In this document: one piece after another, positions 47,240 to 57,383 of the stretch
Layout of the letters: every line of letters starts with the position of its first letter
Numbering within the stretch: position 1 is the stretch's first letter
DNA from: Phoronis australis
Taxonomy: Eukaryota; Phoronida; Phoronidae
Reading direction: 5' to 3'
NCBI GenBank assembly: GCA_002633005.1
Contig: NMRA01000348.1
Span: 173,065-235,064, forward strand
DNA length: 62,000 nucleotides
Translations under genes and position numbers: made by a program
Notes under the pieces: generated by a model
Databases searched by the model: none
Seen by the model: only the letters and a program-made list of their open reading frames with translations
Told to the model about the DNA's origin: nothing

Positions 47240-47799
47240 GTAAGTATTCTGATTTTTTACTGCATTTTGCTTATGTGAATTCCACACCAATTTTGGAACG
47301 AGGCAACTCTTTGCTCTTTCTGTTTTAAGCAGAATAGAAAAGACAATGATAGAAAAGAAATGATTAGTCGCTGAGACTGATCACCAAGGAAGCTAGATAT
47401 TTTATGTGACTGAAGTAACATGGCTAGTTCCGTGGTCGCACGCTAGATGTCGCTGATAACGTCTACTACCCTAAAATTTAAAACAAAGCTCCTATTTTTG
47501 TACTCGTTTTGATTTCGCCACAATAACTTTTGATTTAGGCCTCTTACAAAAGTAAATCTGGCCTAAGGACGTTTTATTTTGACTTGGGAAGAACTCATGG
47601 CATTACTCGAGACGCTTTGCTAAGGTTTGTGAAACAAGAGCAATTCTATTAGAAAAAGTGGTTGACATGCAAGGTAAATAAGTACTTAGCGTTATAGGCA
47701 GGATGTGGGTTTCTATCATATTAAGTTTCACAATCATTTATATGACGATTTTTGTTTGAACACTGTCTAGACTTATCATGATTCTGTCTTTGCAAACAG
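47240..47799 (+). other. Gene C intron
   Basis: 560 bp, no feature seen. Confidence 0.5.
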
Positions 47800-47980
47800 A
47801 TGACGCCTGTCCGCCACACATGTACAAGGCAACGAATGGAAATTGCTACATTTTCACAGCGAACTCTCCTCTCAGCTTGCCCTATTCTAATGCTAAAACG
47901 TTCTGTGAACGAAGAGACGCGCACTTGGCGTTCATTAAAAGCGCCTCTGTGCAGAGTGCGGTAGTGGCAGTCATGAATGA
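47800..47980 (+). CDS. Gene C exon 5: C-type lectin domain A, first half
   Basis: C-type lectin-like domains bind sugars, often with calcium. The exon (acceptor TTTGCAAACAG, phase 1; donor GA|GTAAGT, phase 2) encodes 60 residues: CPPHMYKATNGNCYIF, then AKTFCERRDAHLAFIKS and the helix QSAVVAVMNE. That is the long-form CTLD start with the extra N-terminal cysteine pair and the standard C...HLA-I pattern. The partner exon is 49459-49706; a 1-to-2 then 2-to-1 phase pattern is shared with CTLD B (51681/52447). Confidence 0.85.
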
Positions 47981-48353
47981 GTAAGTTTTTGAGACTGAGT
48001 ATTGGGGCTCGTAAGTTCTACGAATTATGTCTCGTAAGTTCATAACATTTCCTATATTTGTTACTGTTACCCATAAAAAATTGAAATGATGGAGACGGCC
48101 CAGTAAAAGGCCCACACCGTGACTCTCCTTTCAATACTGTATCTTTTAAACAGTACACACCATGGATTTTTGCACATTTTGAATTACCGGTGGCGACAGA
48201 CTAAATGTATGACGTAAAATTTAGCTAAACCCATGTTTATTTTGTGTAGTTAACTCGAAATTTTGATTTTTCTTTCAATTTTGCCAATTTTCACATTTCC
48301 CGCCATGTGACCTCATGGGTTGAACACAAGAGATCAATGACTAGCATTGAACA

Positions 48354-48622
48354 ATGGCGGAGAGAAGGGAATTTGAAAGCTACGTCGATTATGAGCAAGA
48401 ATTGAACAAATAGTATGAAAAAACGTATGGGAATGGTGGCCAGGATGAGGAAATGGGGTTGTACGAAGGCGAGAACAAGTTTAATGTGCTTCCGGATGCG
48501 TACTTTTCTTTTTTGAGCCTTGCGAACTGGATCCTCCCGCGAGAGAAGCGGCCTCAGGCTCGGCGAGTCAACCCAGTAATCCAACAGACGATCCTGAATT
48601 AAGAGCTGATGTTTCTGAATGA
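48354..48622 (+). pseudogene. Broken plus-strand frame in CTLD A intron
   Basis: ATG opens MAERREFESYVDYEQELNK, then TAG, then the same frame continues YEKTYGNGGQDEEMG and GENKFNVLPDAYF. After a one-base shift near 48512 a second frame reads FEPCELDPPAREAASGSASQ to TGA. The acidic start and the F-EP motif recall the N-termini of small multi-copy proteins that I have seen in invertebrate genomes, but I cannot name it. One stop and one frameshift indicate decay. Confidence 0.45.
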
Positions 48623-48635
48623 TAAATATTGCCCT

Positions 48636-48973
48636 TTATTGAGCCAGGCTTTCATCGTAACGTCTCCTGTGACTGGAGTCGAAACACGAGTCCTCAAAGT
48701 GGGCAGAACACAGAGTGGCCCCGGACCGAATCGCTTGGTCCACGATGACGTCCCACACTCTAGTTCGGCGCTCCAAGCGATGCCACTTCTGCGCAATTTT
48801 GGTGTCCTTGGGAACACCGAGACGTTCTCCGCCTGGCTGCTGTTGTTGCAGCCTCCGGAAACACATCTTTTGATTCCTCTACGAGCCTTCTCGACGCTAA
48901 ATGTACTTTGCTTTATCTTCACTTTATTACTTTGTCTCTGATCCGAACAGTATGGCAAACGACTTGGGTTCAA
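48636..48973 (-). pseudogene. Frameshifted THAP zinc-finger domain, antisense to gene C
   Basis: THAP domains are DNA-binding C2CH fingers of P-element transposases and derived host proteins. On the minus strand one frame gives GIKRCVSGGCNN, the first cysteine pair; after about 20 codons the signature continues in the next frame as VPKDTKIAQKWHRL, a tryptophan (RVWD) and CSAHFEDSCFD, the C-x2-H pair. A single missing base near 48812 separates them. A stop (TAA, 48636-48638) follows within 15 codons, with AATAAA overlapping it. No transposase catalytic part is seen. It is an intronic relic. Confidence 0.7.
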
Positions 48974-49458
48974 CCCATGACGTTGTACATAATTATTAGT
49001 TCTTCAAATTTTGCGTGTTTCTTTATGAGCTGTGCACTAAAGGCACTGAAATCAAGTAAGATATAACAATTAAATTTTTTGAGGTACTAGAGTCATGTTG
49101 TGTACGCTTTAACATGAATAACCGTATTCAAGAACCACTACGACTGAATGAAAGTGATTATGAATCAAAACGCGGGCCTTCTGCCCCGCCAATCTCGTCA
49201 CATAATTTCTACTAGTCCATGGAGAGCAAACCAGAATAGTGAGATCCCTTGTTTAGAAAGGAAAAATGTACCTTCAAGATAACCCAGTATCTGCATTTTT
49301 GTAAATGTTGCATCAAAATGTGTGCGTCTCCCTTGAAAGTTTTTACGTGATTGTAGGCCAAGAAAAAATCTTACTTCGGAGTGAAAATGGGACTTTAATG
49401 TGACGTAATTTTGCTTACGGCATTAGTTGTAGTTGACTGCAGATTTTCAAATTTACAG

Positions 49459-49706
49459 CATTTCGACCTTGCTCTCAATATCCAAGCAAAACGTAATCAT
49501 TGGCCTAAAGGACCGCGACGCATCGGCTGCTGGTAGAAACTGGCAGTTCGATGACGGGGAAACTGCGTCGTACCTACCTTGGCAAGGTAGCGAGCCCAAC
49601 CAGGATAACAATGAGTGCGTGGTTGCACGGTGCAAGAGCAACTGTAACTGGGATGACCATACCTGCTCACAGTCGTCATACTTCTTGTGTGAGACGAACG
49701 TTACAT
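49459..49706 (+). CDS. Gene C exon 6: C-type lectin domain A, second half
   Basis: Acceptor AAATTTACAG (phase 2), donor T|GTAAGT (phase 1), 82 residues. It shows NVIIGLKDRD, a tryptophan (NWQF), SYLPWQGSEPNQDNNECVV and NCNWDDHTC, ending YFLCE. EPN in the long loop followed by a W-D-D motif is the classical calcium-coordinating set of mannose/fucose-type C-type lectins, so this domain is likely to bind sugar. The choice of this acceptor over an upstream AG is fixed by phase: it completes GAC after the GA of exon 5. Confidence 0.88.
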
Positions 49707-50534
49707 GTAAGTATCAAAGGTTATTGCCTTTTGATATTGAACGTCATTTCCGTAGTTTCTCATTTCCTAGTTTTATACTCTTAACAATGATAATCGCATT
49801 TTATCCCGTGAGTGTAGTCACTTCGGCGTATTAACTACTTGGTTATTTCTAATTTTCATTTTGTAATCAAAATATGTCACGATGAAGTAAACAATTTCGC
49901 ACATTTGATTCCAAATTACCAGCAACAATGTTCAGGAAAAACTAAACCTTTTAAAAATGAATTTAGTTTTCTAAGTCGTATTCACTATCGTTATGATTAT
50001 CACTACATGTGCATCACCGTAATCACCACCACCATCACCGTGACCACCACCACCATCACCGTGACCACCACCACCATCACCGTTACCACCACCACCATCA
50101 CCGTAATCATCGTCGTCCTTGTCAAAGTCATCGTACCCATTCCTATTAGCCTATTATCAATCATGATCGTCATGGTCATGTTCATGGTCATGTTCATGGT
50201 CATTATCATCATCATCATCATCATCATAATCATGATCACTACCGTACCTTCATCATCATCATCGTCGTCGTCGTCGGTTTGTTTGTCGTCATCATGTTCA
50301 GTTCCAGAGTAACACAATGAAGATATTAACATTGTCCGTTCTTTTTTTTCCTTCTTTCTCTTCTGCCTCTGTATCATTCTCGTTCAAAATTCAACATTTT
50401 TCCAAAGTTTTCCATCTCCTCCGTGGCGTGTGTGTGTGCCTGCTTGTCCAGATTTCGTTGCACTGAAGTTCTCATTGCTTGCTAAAACAGACGATGGATT
50501 TTAACGCTTTACGGCGTCGATCGTTTATTTGTAG
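49707..50534 (+). other. Gene C intron with minisatellites
   Basis: Contains a CCACCACCATCACCGT minisatellite and CAT/CGT-rich tracts (50014-50275). Open frames on both strands here are products of the repeats. Confidence 0.7.
50014..50275. repeat. 21-bp minisatellite and CAT/CGT-rich tract
   Basis: Four units of ACCACCACCATCACCGTGACC-like sequence (50014-50106), then TCATGGTCATGTTCATGG repeats and (ATC)n up to 50275. Confidence 0.85.
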
Positions 50535-50741
50535 CCAAAACAGTTGTGACTCCCGGCGGTTGGTCGGAAGACTTTGGTCCATGGGACAAACAGTGTACCC
50601 CCTGTGGAAATCGAACTCGTTCAAAGCTGTGCAACAATCCAGCGCCAAGTCCCGGACAATCTTGCAGCGGATCAGCCGAGACAGAAGTTCAACATTGCCT
50701 ATGCCCTTCCTTGGAAAGAGTGCAGTACATTCCAGATTCAG
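50535..50741 (+). CDS. Gene C exon 7: TSP1 domain (divergent)
   Basis: Begins after TTTATTTGTAG (an alternative in-frame acceptor lies at 50542-50543, giving a start at 50544) and ends at G|GTGCTG, phase 1-1. It encodes GGWSEDFGPWDKQCTPCGN, RSKLCNNPAPSPGQSC and QHCLCPS, then about a dozen residues of linker. The segment between the tryptophans and the first cysteine is altered, and C-x2-C (CTPC) replaces C-x3-C. The donor is weaker than others; the nearby AGT|GTAC-type alternatives would break phase. Confidence 0.7.
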
Positions 50742-51044
50742 GTGCTGATAGGTTGGATTTAATATTGCAAGTTGTTCAGAGACTTTTGTCGTTTGGCATG
50801 AATACCTGCTAGCTTACTGTTTGTGGCACTGTAAACTGATGAAAGTCACCTGTTCGACTGTAAATCTACAAGTTATTCGTATTCAATTACTATTCCAGCG
50901 TGATATAAAAACGACACTGATACATGTAACTGGTGAAACAAAACATTATTAGACGTTGTTAACCATCATTGCTATGGTTGCTAATCGCATCCTATCAGTC
51001 GCCGAGTGAGAGCTATTTCAATGAGAGACATTTCTTGTTTTCAG

Positions 51045-51320
51045 GATTGTGTGATTTTGCAAATGGCCTGCAACTGCAACTTGTGTCTTCTGACAACCGA
51101 CACCTAACTGGCTACGAAATGTACACTATAAACAACATATCTTGTGAAGCCGACTGCGCTGTTGCATGCTATAACGATACATTGTGCAAATCGGCAGATT
51201 ACCAAACGGCCACGCGAACGTGCACTTTTAACAATGTCACGTGGTTGGACGAAACTGTACGTTCTAGTGTGGTGTTCAAAAACGACAGCTTCACACACTT
51301 AGAATTTCAGTGCATCGTAG
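51045..51320 (+). CDS. Gene C exon 8: PAN/apple domain 3
   Basis: Acceptor TTGTTTTCAG, donor G|GTAAGT, phase 1-1, 92 residues. It begins GLCDFANGLQLQLVSSDN, then ISCEADCAVACYNDTLCKSA, ATRTCTFNN and THLEFQCIV. The core C-x3-C-x3-C-x5-C-x-SADY and the terminal LEFQC match PAN domain 2 (46970). Several N-x-T/S sites suggest glycosylation. It immediately precedes a second CTLD, repeating the PAN-CTLD order of exons 4-6, so a PAN-CTLD unit was probably duplicated within the gene. Confidence 0.82.
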
Positions 51321-51680
51321 GTAAGTGTGCCAACCAACAGGTCTCATTTTTTCTGCGCTTTTTGCAATGAACAGGTCGGATCCAAATTTTTTGTTTAGGA
51401 CAATCAGCGTTGTTTGCCTATATGTCAAGTGTTTCTTTGAGAATGCCTTTATCTCCAACATAGAGACTTTTAACATATTTAATGTGACCATTTAATCAAC
51501 GAACGTTTGGGGGGATTTTACGGAGCCAAGATTGTTTGGCCCCTAATCAGGTGTCATTTGCGTGCAAATCGGAAATATTAGTTTCCTTTTTGAACAATTT
51601 CGAAAATGTGCAGTTACATTTGTGAAATCTATCTTAGTATTTAGACATGTGACTGCTAAAATCGATACTTCGCTTACTAG

Positions 51681-51849
51681 GCGATGGCTGTCCACCGGGA
51701 TGGGTGTTCGCCAACGCGGGCTGCTACGCAGTTACGTCAAAATACGATAAACATGAAAAGGCCAAAGAGTTTTGTGACATGCGCAACAGCCACCTTGCGT
51801 TCATCAATGACGACACTGAACAACAGAATATTCAGGATTTGATTAATCG
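51681..51849 (+). CDS. Gene C exon 9: C-type lectin domain B, first half
   Basis: A short exon without an internal start. Acceptor CGCTTACTAG (phase 1), donor CG|GTAGGT (phase 2), 56 residues: DGCPPGWVFANAGCYAV, then AKEFCDMRNSHLAFIND and the helix NIQDLINR. It aligns residue by residue with exon 5 (CPP, C-Y, FC, HLAFI), with the same phases, so the two CTLDs are intragenic duplicates. The partner exon is 52447-52670. Confidence 0.82.
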
Positions 51850-52446
51850 GTAGGTGGAAGCGTTTACCTTAAATGTTCGGCTATGTCGTTCCCACTGTCT
51901 GAAAGGACGGGTTTATACCCAGATGTTAGCATCGATTAAAACTGAAGTGCAAACACGGAACGTCATAAACCTATAGCTTGTTGATGAAAGGTGGGTGGTT
52001 TCTTTATTCTGCCAGGTGTCATTGAATTCGTATACGTATTAAATAGAACAGATACAATGTACGAAGAAAAGTAAACAATAAGAACGTACTTCTACAGTGT
52101 ATGTGGCGCACATATACCTTTGAGTAAAAGCTTCTGATCCTCAGGGATGGTTGATCACCCACTATTCAGAGTACTCAATTTATGCCAGGTTTGCCTGGCA
52201 ATTTTTGTTTCAGGTAATTGCCTACACATTACTTTGCATATTGCATATTCTTGGCCTGCTTGGATAAAAGTTATACGCTGGATAGCAACAACGACATGGC
52301 ATTGTCGGTGTCGCCGGGCCTTGCCAATGACGAACAATGCACTTGGCGTCATTCAACAACCACGCGTATCCAGCGGATAAGTTTTAAGCAGCCTTGGTGC
52401 ATTTTGATTTGTGCTACACATGTATAAATTGACAACCTGTGCGCAG
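51850..52446 (+). other. Gene C intron inside CTLD B
   Basis: About 600 bp without recognised features. Confidence 0.5.
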
Positions 52447-52670
52447 AACTGCCATAGCTAAGAGTGAGGAGATAAAACCGTACTGGCTGAGCTTTCCACA
52501 TTCCGGGGACGCCTATGATTGGATGAACGTCTCTGGCGACGTCTATCAACATGTCAACGCAGACCACTGCGCCACCTTTGGCTGCACGAACACGACAAAC
52601 AACACCTGCAGCGTAGGATCTGATTACTGCAATGTGACGAGACTGATTCTTTGCGAAAAAGAGCCAGTTT
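52447..52670 (+). CDS. Gene C exon 10: C-type lectin domain B, second half
   Basis: Acceptor CTGTGCGCAG (phase 2), donor T|GTAAGT (phase 1), 75 residues. KPYWLSFPHS replaces the usual W-I-G-L; then comes YDWMNVSGDVYQHVNADHC, five more cysteines and LILCEKE. Neither EPN/QPD nor W-N-D is present, unlike CTLD A, so calcium-dependent sugar binding is unlikely here. It may bind protein or act structurally. Several N-x-T sites (NTTNNT, NVT) suggest heavy glycosylation of the loop. Confidence 0.8.
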
Positions 52671-53514
52671 GTAAGTACTCACAGGAACAGTGGAAACGGA
52701 TAGATGCGACACAAGGAATGGTAGGCCAAAGGCCTCCTATTTTTGAGTAGCTCGCACCTTATTGGATTTTCAATCTGCATCAAATATCACTGAAAATTAT
52801 CTTTCCGACTAGAGCAGTTTGCACCTGTATAAAGTTTTCCCTTCGAAAAGCATACGTGAAAGCCGGAGTATGCCTTTCATTCTCAAGGGGAGTTGTGAGC
52901 ATGGCGGTGGGGACTTCTTACAAGAAATGTTTAGATATTTAAATCCTGGCACATATGCAAACGACAAGGATCTTCCATCATGTCTCGGCAACTCTGACTA
53001 TCACTGATACCCCTTATGGTCACTTATTTGGCTTCTTGTACCTTACACGAAACTGACCAGCAATCCTAGAAACGGTTTGCGGTGAAGTGTGGGCGCATAT
53101 CAACGCTTCACTTTGCTCTTGTTTGAAAATTTTGTAACGCTGAGCACTCTATACTTACAGCGTATTCAACTAGCGAAGTCATGTAGTTCTACAACTAAAA
53201 CAATTAAAGCATACACAGATCACCATTAAACCCAGCCAAACAAACGACAGGCATGCGCGGTTCACCATCATGCACTGTAAAATAAACAGATTCAACCTAT
53301 CGTAAAAAGAAACAACAATTGTAAGAAGGATTTCAAGGGAAAATCCCTATTTTTATTTGAGACGCGCAAACTGAACAAGAATTTAGCACAAAACTTATTT
53401 TGGTGTCATATGGCTAAGTTGTCAACTTTTTAACCTAACCTACATCACATGTATTTATCTTTAATCACGCCACGTCGTATAACTGATTCTTCAATCTTAA
53501 GATCTTTCCTACAG
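52671..53514 (+). other. Gene C intron
   Basis: About 840 bp; no feature seen. Confidence 0.5.
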
Positions 53515-53708
53515 ACGACGGGGCCCTGAGCGTGAACGACTTGCCAGACGGCGCATTTTCAAGATCATCTGAGCATGCTGGTTGTCCCGTGACAAAACTA
53601 CGTATGGACAGTGACCGGTCATGGTGTGCAGCAACCAACGCAGTCCCAAGCGATTACGTCCAAGTTCACCTGAATGTGGACTTAGTAGTAACTCTGATTG
53701 CTACAAAG
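53515..53708 (+). CDS. Gene C exon 11: F5/8 type C (discoidin) domain, part 1
   Basis: Discoidin domains bind phospholipids, glycans or receptors. The exon starts after CTTTCCTACAG (phase 1) and ends ACAAAG|GTATGT (phase 0), 65 residues. It reads LPDGAFSRSSEHAGCP, then KLRMDSDRSWCAATN and VQVHLNVDLVVTLIATK, the standard sequence of the strand with D-x2-F-x-SS, the R-L ... W-C segment and the Q-V-x-L/DL-x-VT segment. Confidence 0.88.
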
Positions 53709-54176
53709 GTATGTTGAATAACTGTATTTCCAGAAGTTGTGGTTACGATGGACAAAACCTTTCACCGTGGTTGACAAGTTTTACATAGCACATCGTGAGT
53801 TTAACTTGATGTTATACGAACTGATAACTTGACATCAGACTAACATATATTTGCATATATCGTCGGCAAGTTTATCAAATTACGCGTTATTCACTACACT
53901 TCGTGTGATATTGACTAAGAACTCTGATAATGGACGCAAATTGTTGCAGTCGGATTTGCCCCCTTGGGCTTCTAGCACATTTGAAATGCTTTATGCTCCT
54001 GGTGTGAAACAAGCTGATATACTAACCACCTACGCAGTGTAAATATGATCTGGAACAACTAACGTTTACACAGGAGCAAACACCGATTCCATCGATTTTA
54101 TTGTCATGCAAACGGGGTATTGGCAATAAACGTTATTGATCTTTGATGGTAACATATTTGTTTTTATTTTCCCCAG

Positions 54177-54287
54177 GGTCGCAAGGATCTGGCCCAGTTT
54201 GTGACATCGCTAGAGATCTATACGTCCTTGGATGGTTCGACTTTTTCTTGCATCAAGAAAGTCGAGGATGTTTCAACGTGCAAAGTG
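54177..54287 (+). CDS. Gene C exon 12: F5/8 type C domain, part 2
   Basis: Acceptor TTTCCCCAG, donor GTG|GTAAGC, phase 0-0, exactly 37 codons. It reads GRKDLAQFVTSLEIYTSLDG and a following FSCIKK, matching the QG-R ... YVTS-KI-YS-DG-F-W segment of discoidin domains. It links in frame to both neighbouring exons. Confidence 0.87.
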
Positions 54288-54624
54288 GTAAGCATGAGTT
54301 GCGAAGTCATTCGTTTTCCAATATAAGTGAAGACGTTTTTTAAAATTAACAAGTGGCTTGAAAAACTTCGTCAGCAGCACGAATATATGATATACACCGT
54401 ATCATGTACTATTTGCTTTCTGCAACTGAAACGAGGTTTCTCGCTGCAGTAACGTCTCAATAACGTACATGTGTAACCCGGTCTCAAATCTGTATCCGAC
54501 ATCTGGATTGTTTAACACATGCGCAGTGGTGGACGCGTAATATTACTTCCTGAACACGTGATCGTATGTGATTTTGTTCGACCATTTCATGTTTCTTGGT
54601 TTACACGTACCTATTGTCTTTCAG

Positions 54625-54763
54625 TTCGAGGCTAACACAGATGCAAACAGTATTCGTTTCATAGAATTACCCAAACCTCTGCTAGCACGTTATGTAAGAA
54701 TCAAGCCACATTCTTACTCTTGGCACAAGTCCATGCGTCTAGAAGTGTACGGATATCGTTATG
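54625..54763 (+). CDS. Gene C exon 13: F5/8 type C domain, part 3
   Basis: Acceptor TTGTCTTTCAG (phase 0), donor G|GTAAGC (phase 1), 46 codons. It reads FEANTDANSIRFIELPKPLL, then ARYVRIKPHSYSWHKSMRLE and VYG, the F-GN-D ... P--ARY-RI-P--W ... R-E-GC end of the fold. The final cysteine of the motif is replaced by Y, which pairs with the early cysteine in most family members. The domain totals about 148 residues, the normal length. Confidence 0.87.
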
Positions 54764-55388
54764 GTAAGCAAACAATACAAAACAATGATACGACGGCTCA
54801 CGATTTCGGTTGAAAACAGGAGTACCTTTTTAGCCTAATTGAGCATTGGTGTGGCTTCCATCACGGTGTGCACATGCCCACGTGTGCAGTAAAATATCAA
54901 ACAAAAGAAATCTTAAAGAGTTCCCACCATGCATTTTCTTAGTTTTTGAGGTTTTAATTAGCTAATAAGAAATCAATACCATACAATCTACGTGTAACTA
55001 AATAAGCACCTTTGATGCCAAATTGTAGCATATTTTTAATTTTGAAAAAAGTTAGTTATTTCCAAGTTTCCCGCCGAATGATGTAATGTGTGGAAGACAT
55101 TTGGTTACTTGACAATCAATTGCAGTGGCAAGAACTGGACAATTATTGTAGCTCCCTTTTGAAATTCGTGAGACTCTACAGCGTACTCATAAGTTGGTGC
55201 AAGCACAGTCTCAGTAGGCAACTGGCACACCACAGGTTGTCATTGTTAATCTAGTTTATTGTTTCTCCTTGTAACTGACTGTGACTGTGTCTGTGCATCA
55301 TTACTTGTTGTTGGGCTTAGCAAGATGGCCACTGTGCTTTTTTTCTTCCGATGACGGGCTTTCAATAAACGGTGAAACAATTTTGTAG
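54764..55388 (+). other. Gene C intron with an inverted dispersed repeat
   Basis: 54900-55125 is a reverse-complement copy of the repeat at 22500-22730. The remaining sequence is unassigned. Confidence 0.55.
54900..55125 (-). repeat. Dispersed repeat, inverted copy
   Basis: On the minus strand it carries CTTGGAAATAACTAA, GTGCTTATTTAGTTA, TAGCTAATTAAAACCTC and GAAAATGCATGGTGGGAACTC in the same order as 22500-22730. Confidence 0.6.
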
Positions 55389-55565
55389 ACCTTCGAGGTG
55401 TGACCTCTAAAAAGATTGAAATTTATGGGGAGTGGTCAAATTGGGGATCGTGGGAGAAATGTCGGTTATCTGGCGAACGCAAAAGGTGGCGCAACTGTAC
55501 TGGACGCGATCCACTTCCAGGAAGACATTGCCTGGGAATGCCTTGGGAAAGCGTAAAATGTCCTG
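55389..55565 (+). CDS. Gene C exon 14: degenerate TSP1-like module
   Basis: This exon lies in a frame with no internal start. Acceptor CAATTTTGTAG, donor G|GTGAGT, phase 1-1, 59 residues. It reads KKIEIYGEWSNWGSWEKC, then ERKRWRNCTG, DPLPGRHC and VKCP. The W-x-x-W-x-x-W stack and the basic R-x-W/R core of a TSP1 repeat are kept. Only four cysteines remain: the second of the C-S-x-T-C pair and its partner are gone. The first 12 residues continue the end of the discoidin domain as a linker. Confidence 0.75.
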
Positions 55566-56311
55566 GTGAGTGAGAAGGTTTATTATAACCGTGTCTACAT
55601 GTATGCTATTAATATTACTCATCTTACTATAGAAACGCCGTTAAATACTCACTTTTAGTGTATTGTTAAATTTTAAGGCCAGTCCTTCCAGTTTTAGTCT
55701 GAGAAACGGTTTGGGCGCACTTCTTTTGCAAGAACTAATTCTGCAACCTCATCGTGGCCAGTCTTCCTAGATTACAGATTAAGATCCAGCCCCACGCATC
55801 CCTAGTGAGACCACGTCGAAATCGTAACCTACTTAATGCATTCTGGTATTCTGTAAACTCTGGTTCAAGTCTGTTATCATAGGGATATTCCGACACACTC
55901 GACGACATTCATTTTTTATGGTCACATGATTTGCTCTTAGTTGCTGTTGAGTTTTCACACTGAACCTGTGTCGTTTTCGATAAACCCATTTTCTTTTTCT
56001 AATGTCACCATCAGACAATCAGTATGCCATTGCAGTTTAAGTTAGGAGGCAATAGAGCGCCAGAGCGGATTATAGGTAAATTGCGTTTCCCCTCCACCGT
56101 ATATCAGGACTGTGTTCTGTAGATCCAAGTCTAGCTTAAAAAGCAATGTGAAGTCGTGCTTCGCTTGTAATACCTGGCGAAGATTTGCATGAGTGATTTT
56201 GAGATTTTGTAAGAGTCTTGCTTCTTCGGAACACAGCCCTGTGTGCATCCTACCTTGTTACATAATAGGTGCAACCACGTCAACGTTTTCAACGCTATTT
56301 TCCTTTTCCAG

Positions 56312-56587
56312 CACTTCCTGGGTGTTTCATCGATTCCGATCCTAGAGATTTGCCACATCGCATTCTACAGAATACAGCTGTTTCAAGGAATAAATGTCAA
56401 TCTAAATGCAAGTCACAAAACTATGATTTGGCTGCCGTTCAAAATGGTAGCGACTGCTATTGTAGCAATACTTACGCATCTCATGGAACACGGCAGCTTG
56501 ATGATTGCAACATGACTTGTTCAGCTACCTGGTCCCAGGAAACATGTGGCGGGCACAAGTCAAATTGGATCATGGAAGCTAAACACA
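56312..56587 (+). CDS. Gene C exon 15: WSC domain 1
   Basis: Acceptor CCTTTTCCAG, donor A|GTAAGA, phase 1-1, 92 residues. It shows LPGCFIDSDPRDLPHRI, NKCQSKCKSQNYDLAAVQNG, DCYCSNTY, DDCNMTC and QETCGG, so all eight WSC cysteines. It is more distant from the other WSC domains (1921, 58474) than those are from each other, which fits an older duplication before the gene A/gene C split. Confidence 0.86.
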
Positions 56588-57221
56588 GTAAGAATGATTT
56601 GACTGATGTATAGAATCGTTTAGAGATGACTGAGTAAAATTGGGCGAGACTATATATTTACATATCAGATGTACTGAAGATGTTCCAAGATCCAACGGGC
56701 TGCAATTCCATCACACGCATTTCTAGTATTGTAGTGTGTCGTATATCTAGTAAACAGGGCACACACAACAGATTGCTTTTTGCAGGAGCAGCCTCTCTCG
56801 GCTTGCACGTACTGTAAACGTTTTGCAGTAATTATAACAGCAATAGTTGTAGTAACAACACTAACAATAATAGCAATATTCTAATAGAAATAGTACTATT
56901 AATAGTAATAGTAAAAGTGATATCAATAGCAATAGTAATAGTAATAGTAATACTTATATCAATAGTGATATTATTAATAAAATGCTAAACAGAGGCTTAT
57001 TTTTACACTACTTTATACTAGACAAATTACTAGTCACGTGTGCAGCTGAAGACTTTTAAAAGTTCAATACTTGAACCTTAACTTAAAACGTTTTCAAGTC
57101 TATCTGACATTACATGTAGTTCAAACCCCACTGACAGAAGAGTGGCCTTGCGGGCGGCACGCGTCCTCACAGTTCAAGGTATCTTTGTACAAAATTCATA
57201 TAGTTGCTTTCTTCTTTGCAG
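56588..57221 (+). other. Gene C intron with AATAGT-type microsatellite
   Basis: 56830-56985 is rich in AATAGT/AATAGC units. The last 250 bp resemble 420-658 of gene A. Confidence 0.65.
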
Positions 57222-57383
57222 CTGACGGACAGTGGACAACGTGGCAAGCGTGGTCGCATTGTAATGTCACCTGTGGTAATGGTATTCGTGAAAGGAAGCG
57301 CTGGTGTGACAATCCTCGACCAGAAGGTGGAGCACAGTGTGTTGGGGTCAACAACGAAACCGAGAGCTGCTCTTTTTGTTACA
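57222..57383 (+). CDS. Gene C exon 16: TSP1 domain
   Basis: Acceptor TTCTTTGCAG, donor A|GTACGT, phase 1-1, 54 residues; same length, splice sites and nearly the same protein as gene A exon 659-820. WTTWQAW, CNVTCGNG and all six cysteines are present. Replacements cluster near the end (NNETESCSF versus KEEIESCSV). Confidence 0.88.

Larger units (their letters stand above)
47981..49458 (+). other. Gene C intron inside CTLD A, hosts two gene remnants
   Basis: A 1.5 kb intron carrying a converging pair of broken frames (48354-48622 plus strand and 48636-48973 minus strand). The rest is unremarkable. Confidence 0.6.

Noticed and set aside
49839-50377. Long frames rich in T/I/V (plus) and M/V/D (minus)
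   Set aside because: Translated CCACCATCACC and ATC repeats in an intron.
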